From: an uncultured Spirochaetaceae bacterium
Lineage (GTDB): Bacteria; Spirochaetota; Spirochaetia; Treponematales; Treponemataceae
Direction: 5' to 3'
DNA length: 6,978 nucleotides
NCBI GenBank assembly: GCA_937875245.1
Contig: CALNCH010000278.1
Location: forward strand, 1 to 6,978
Positions 6,411 through 6,978 of the stretch are shown here, piece after piece. The notes under the pieces were generated by a model. It made no database searches, was not told the origin of the DNA, and saw only the letters and a program-made list of their open reading frames with translations. How positions within the stretch are numbered: position 1 is the stretch's first letter; every line of letters starts with the position of its first letter. The position numbers and the translations under genes are program-made.

Positions 6411-6488
6411 TAAAATTTTTAAAATTGAAGAATGAATTAAAAATATAGTTGAAGATAGGTTAGTTGATTGATACCTCCAACTAACAAT
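6411..6488 (-). other. Leader region of the binding-protein gene without a canonical start
   Basis: On the minus strand this leader has a strong ribosome-site sequence GGAGG (6474-6478), but no ATG or GTG follows until ATG 6410, about 60 bases later. The binding-protein frame is open throughout the leader. The word ACTATATTTTT (6439-6449) also occurs just before the GGAG site of the beta-mannosidase gene, yet here it is followed by AATTC, not by a ribosome site. Either the true start has been lost or mis-sequenced, or initiation uses a rare ATT codon near 6425-6423. Confidence 0.45.
6459..6485. promoter_or_regulatory. Perfect dyad, candidate operator of the binding-protein gene
   Basis: GTTAGTTG (6459-6466) and CAACTAAC (6478-6485) are exact inverted repeats separated by 11 bases, with arm centres 19 bases apart, close to two helical turns. 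The dyad lies just downstream of a possible -10 box (6489-6494), where a repressor would block transcription. One arm, with three neighbouring bases, recurs in the beta-mannosidase leader. On the transcript the same sequence could fold into a hairpin whose loop exposes GGAGG. The ROK-family protein encoded directly upstream is the natural candidate binder, which is inference. Confidence 0.55.
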
Positions 6489-6517
6489 AGATTAACACTA
6501 CTTTTTAAACCTGTAAA
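6489..6517 (-). promoter_or_regulatory. Candidate promoter of the transporter operon
   Basis: TTTACA (6512-6517) matches five of six bases of the -35 consensus. After a 17-base spacer comes TAATCT (6489-6494), a poor -10 match with three of six bases. Transcription would begin near 6480, within the dyad. The ROK gene ends at 6527 with no visible terminator, so read-through from the ROK gene is also possible. Confidence 0.35.
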
Positions 6518-6526
6518 GCTTTTTTT

Positions 6527-6978
6527 TTAATTATTTTTTAAATTTGAAAGGGCCTCTAATACAGAAGGACCGTCCCCGGAAGGAGCAGACAAACTGGGTA
6601 AGGCAAAAAGTTGTTCAATAAACATAGAGGCAGCACCATGTGCCACTGACAAACTTCCCAAAGATGCGATTTTTACTTCAAATTTTCTTGGTAAATCATA
6701 AGGCCATTGGTAGTTTATTCTATCATGTATTAATTCTTGAAGACGCTGAGCATATCGAGCCTCTATACCGCCAATATAAACAGCTTGTAAATTTAAGGTA
6801 TTAACCAAAAATGCAACGTGTTGTGCTAATTCAAAGAAGACATCATGCATTAAATCATTATCATAGCCAATTCTTTCTAAACTATCTTCGCCCGCTTGAA
6901 ACTGACCTTCTTTTCCTTCTGTCCACAAAAGGCTCTTAAACTCACCAGCGGAATGTTCTGGACCTTTCAGTATTTTTC
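6527..6978 (-). CDS. ROK-family protein (probable sugar-responsive repressor), C-terminal part
   Basis: The last 149 residues of a ROK-family protein are visible; the N-terminus lies beyond the right edge, so a DNA-binding winged helix cannot be confirmed. The frame is open to the window edge, so the TTG at 6928 is not a real start. Seen: EHSAGEF (about visible residues 7-13), corresponding to the GEIGH region of ROK sugar-binding domains; QAVYIGGIEA, the conserved GG turn near the C-terminal ATPase-like fold; and VKIASLGSLSVAHGAASMFIEQLF, the usual last helix region of the fold. The cysteine zinc motif CxCGxxGCxE found in NagC, Mlc and many ROK kinases is absent where expected after GEF. A short Ser/Pro/Gly-rich tail ends LSNLKNN. 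Its position directly ahead of a sugar transporter favours a NagC/XylR-type repressor over a sugar kinase. It could control both the transporter and the beta-mannosidase genes. Confidence 0.8.
   Translation of the reverse strand, partial: KILKGPEHSAGEFKSLLWTEGKEGQFQAGEDSLERIGYDNDLMHDVFFELAQHVAFLVNTLNLQAVYIGGIEARYAQRLQELIHDRINYQWPYDLPRKFEVKIASLGSLSVAHGAASMFIEQLFALPSLSAPSGDGPSVLEALSNLKNN

Overview
This window holds a small sugar-uptake and sugar-breakdown locus. It looks like low-GC DNA from a spirochaete, probably a Treponema-type host-associated species. The organism call is an inference. It rests on the AT-rich composition, strong GGAGG-type ribosome sites, a binding lipoprotein with a relaxed lipobox, and a ROK protein with a GEF-type motif in place of the zinc-cysteine motif. 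A database search was not possible.

Layout, left to right. Positions 1-52 (minus strand) are the start of a divergent gene that runs off the edge; only 17 codons are visible. Positions 53-358 are a very AT-rich divergent intergenic region with promoter and operator candidates. Positions 359-2890 (plus) encode a complete glycoside hydrolase family 2 beta-mannosidase without a signal peptide. Positions 2891-2972 are a convergent gap with an 11-bp terminator hairpin and a second, AT-only hairpin. On the minus strand, read from right to left, follow the C-terminal part of a ROK-family protein (6527 to the right edge), a sugar-binding lipoprotein gene (5165-6410), a MalF-type permease (4138-5052) and a MalG-type permease (2973-4136). 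The three transporter genes form one transcription unit, possibly with the ROK gene in front.

Taken together, the transporter probably imports beta-mannosides or manno-oligosaccharides, the cytoplasmic beta-mannosidase cleaves mannose from them, and the ROK protein is a candidate repressor. The transporter ATPase is not in the window and is probably a shared MsiK/MalK-type subunit encoded elsewhere. The mannoside assignment rests on the enzyme's proximity, not on the transporter sequence.

Main points to check: (1) the leaders of the beta-mannosidase gene and of the binding-protein gene share two 11-base words in the same order, beside a perfect 8-bp dyad at the binding-protein leader, which suggests a common operator; (2) the binding-protein gene is frameshifted near 5396-5408 and also lacks a convincing start codon with a Shine-Dalgarno site; (3) the MalG-type permease carries an extra domain of roughly 95 residues in its first extracytoplasmic loop; (4) a hairpin lies between the binding-protein and first permease genes. 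No CRISPR array, tRNA, rRNA or insertion sequence was recognised. I see no evidence of a wholly new system; the novelty is in regulation and in the permease insert.
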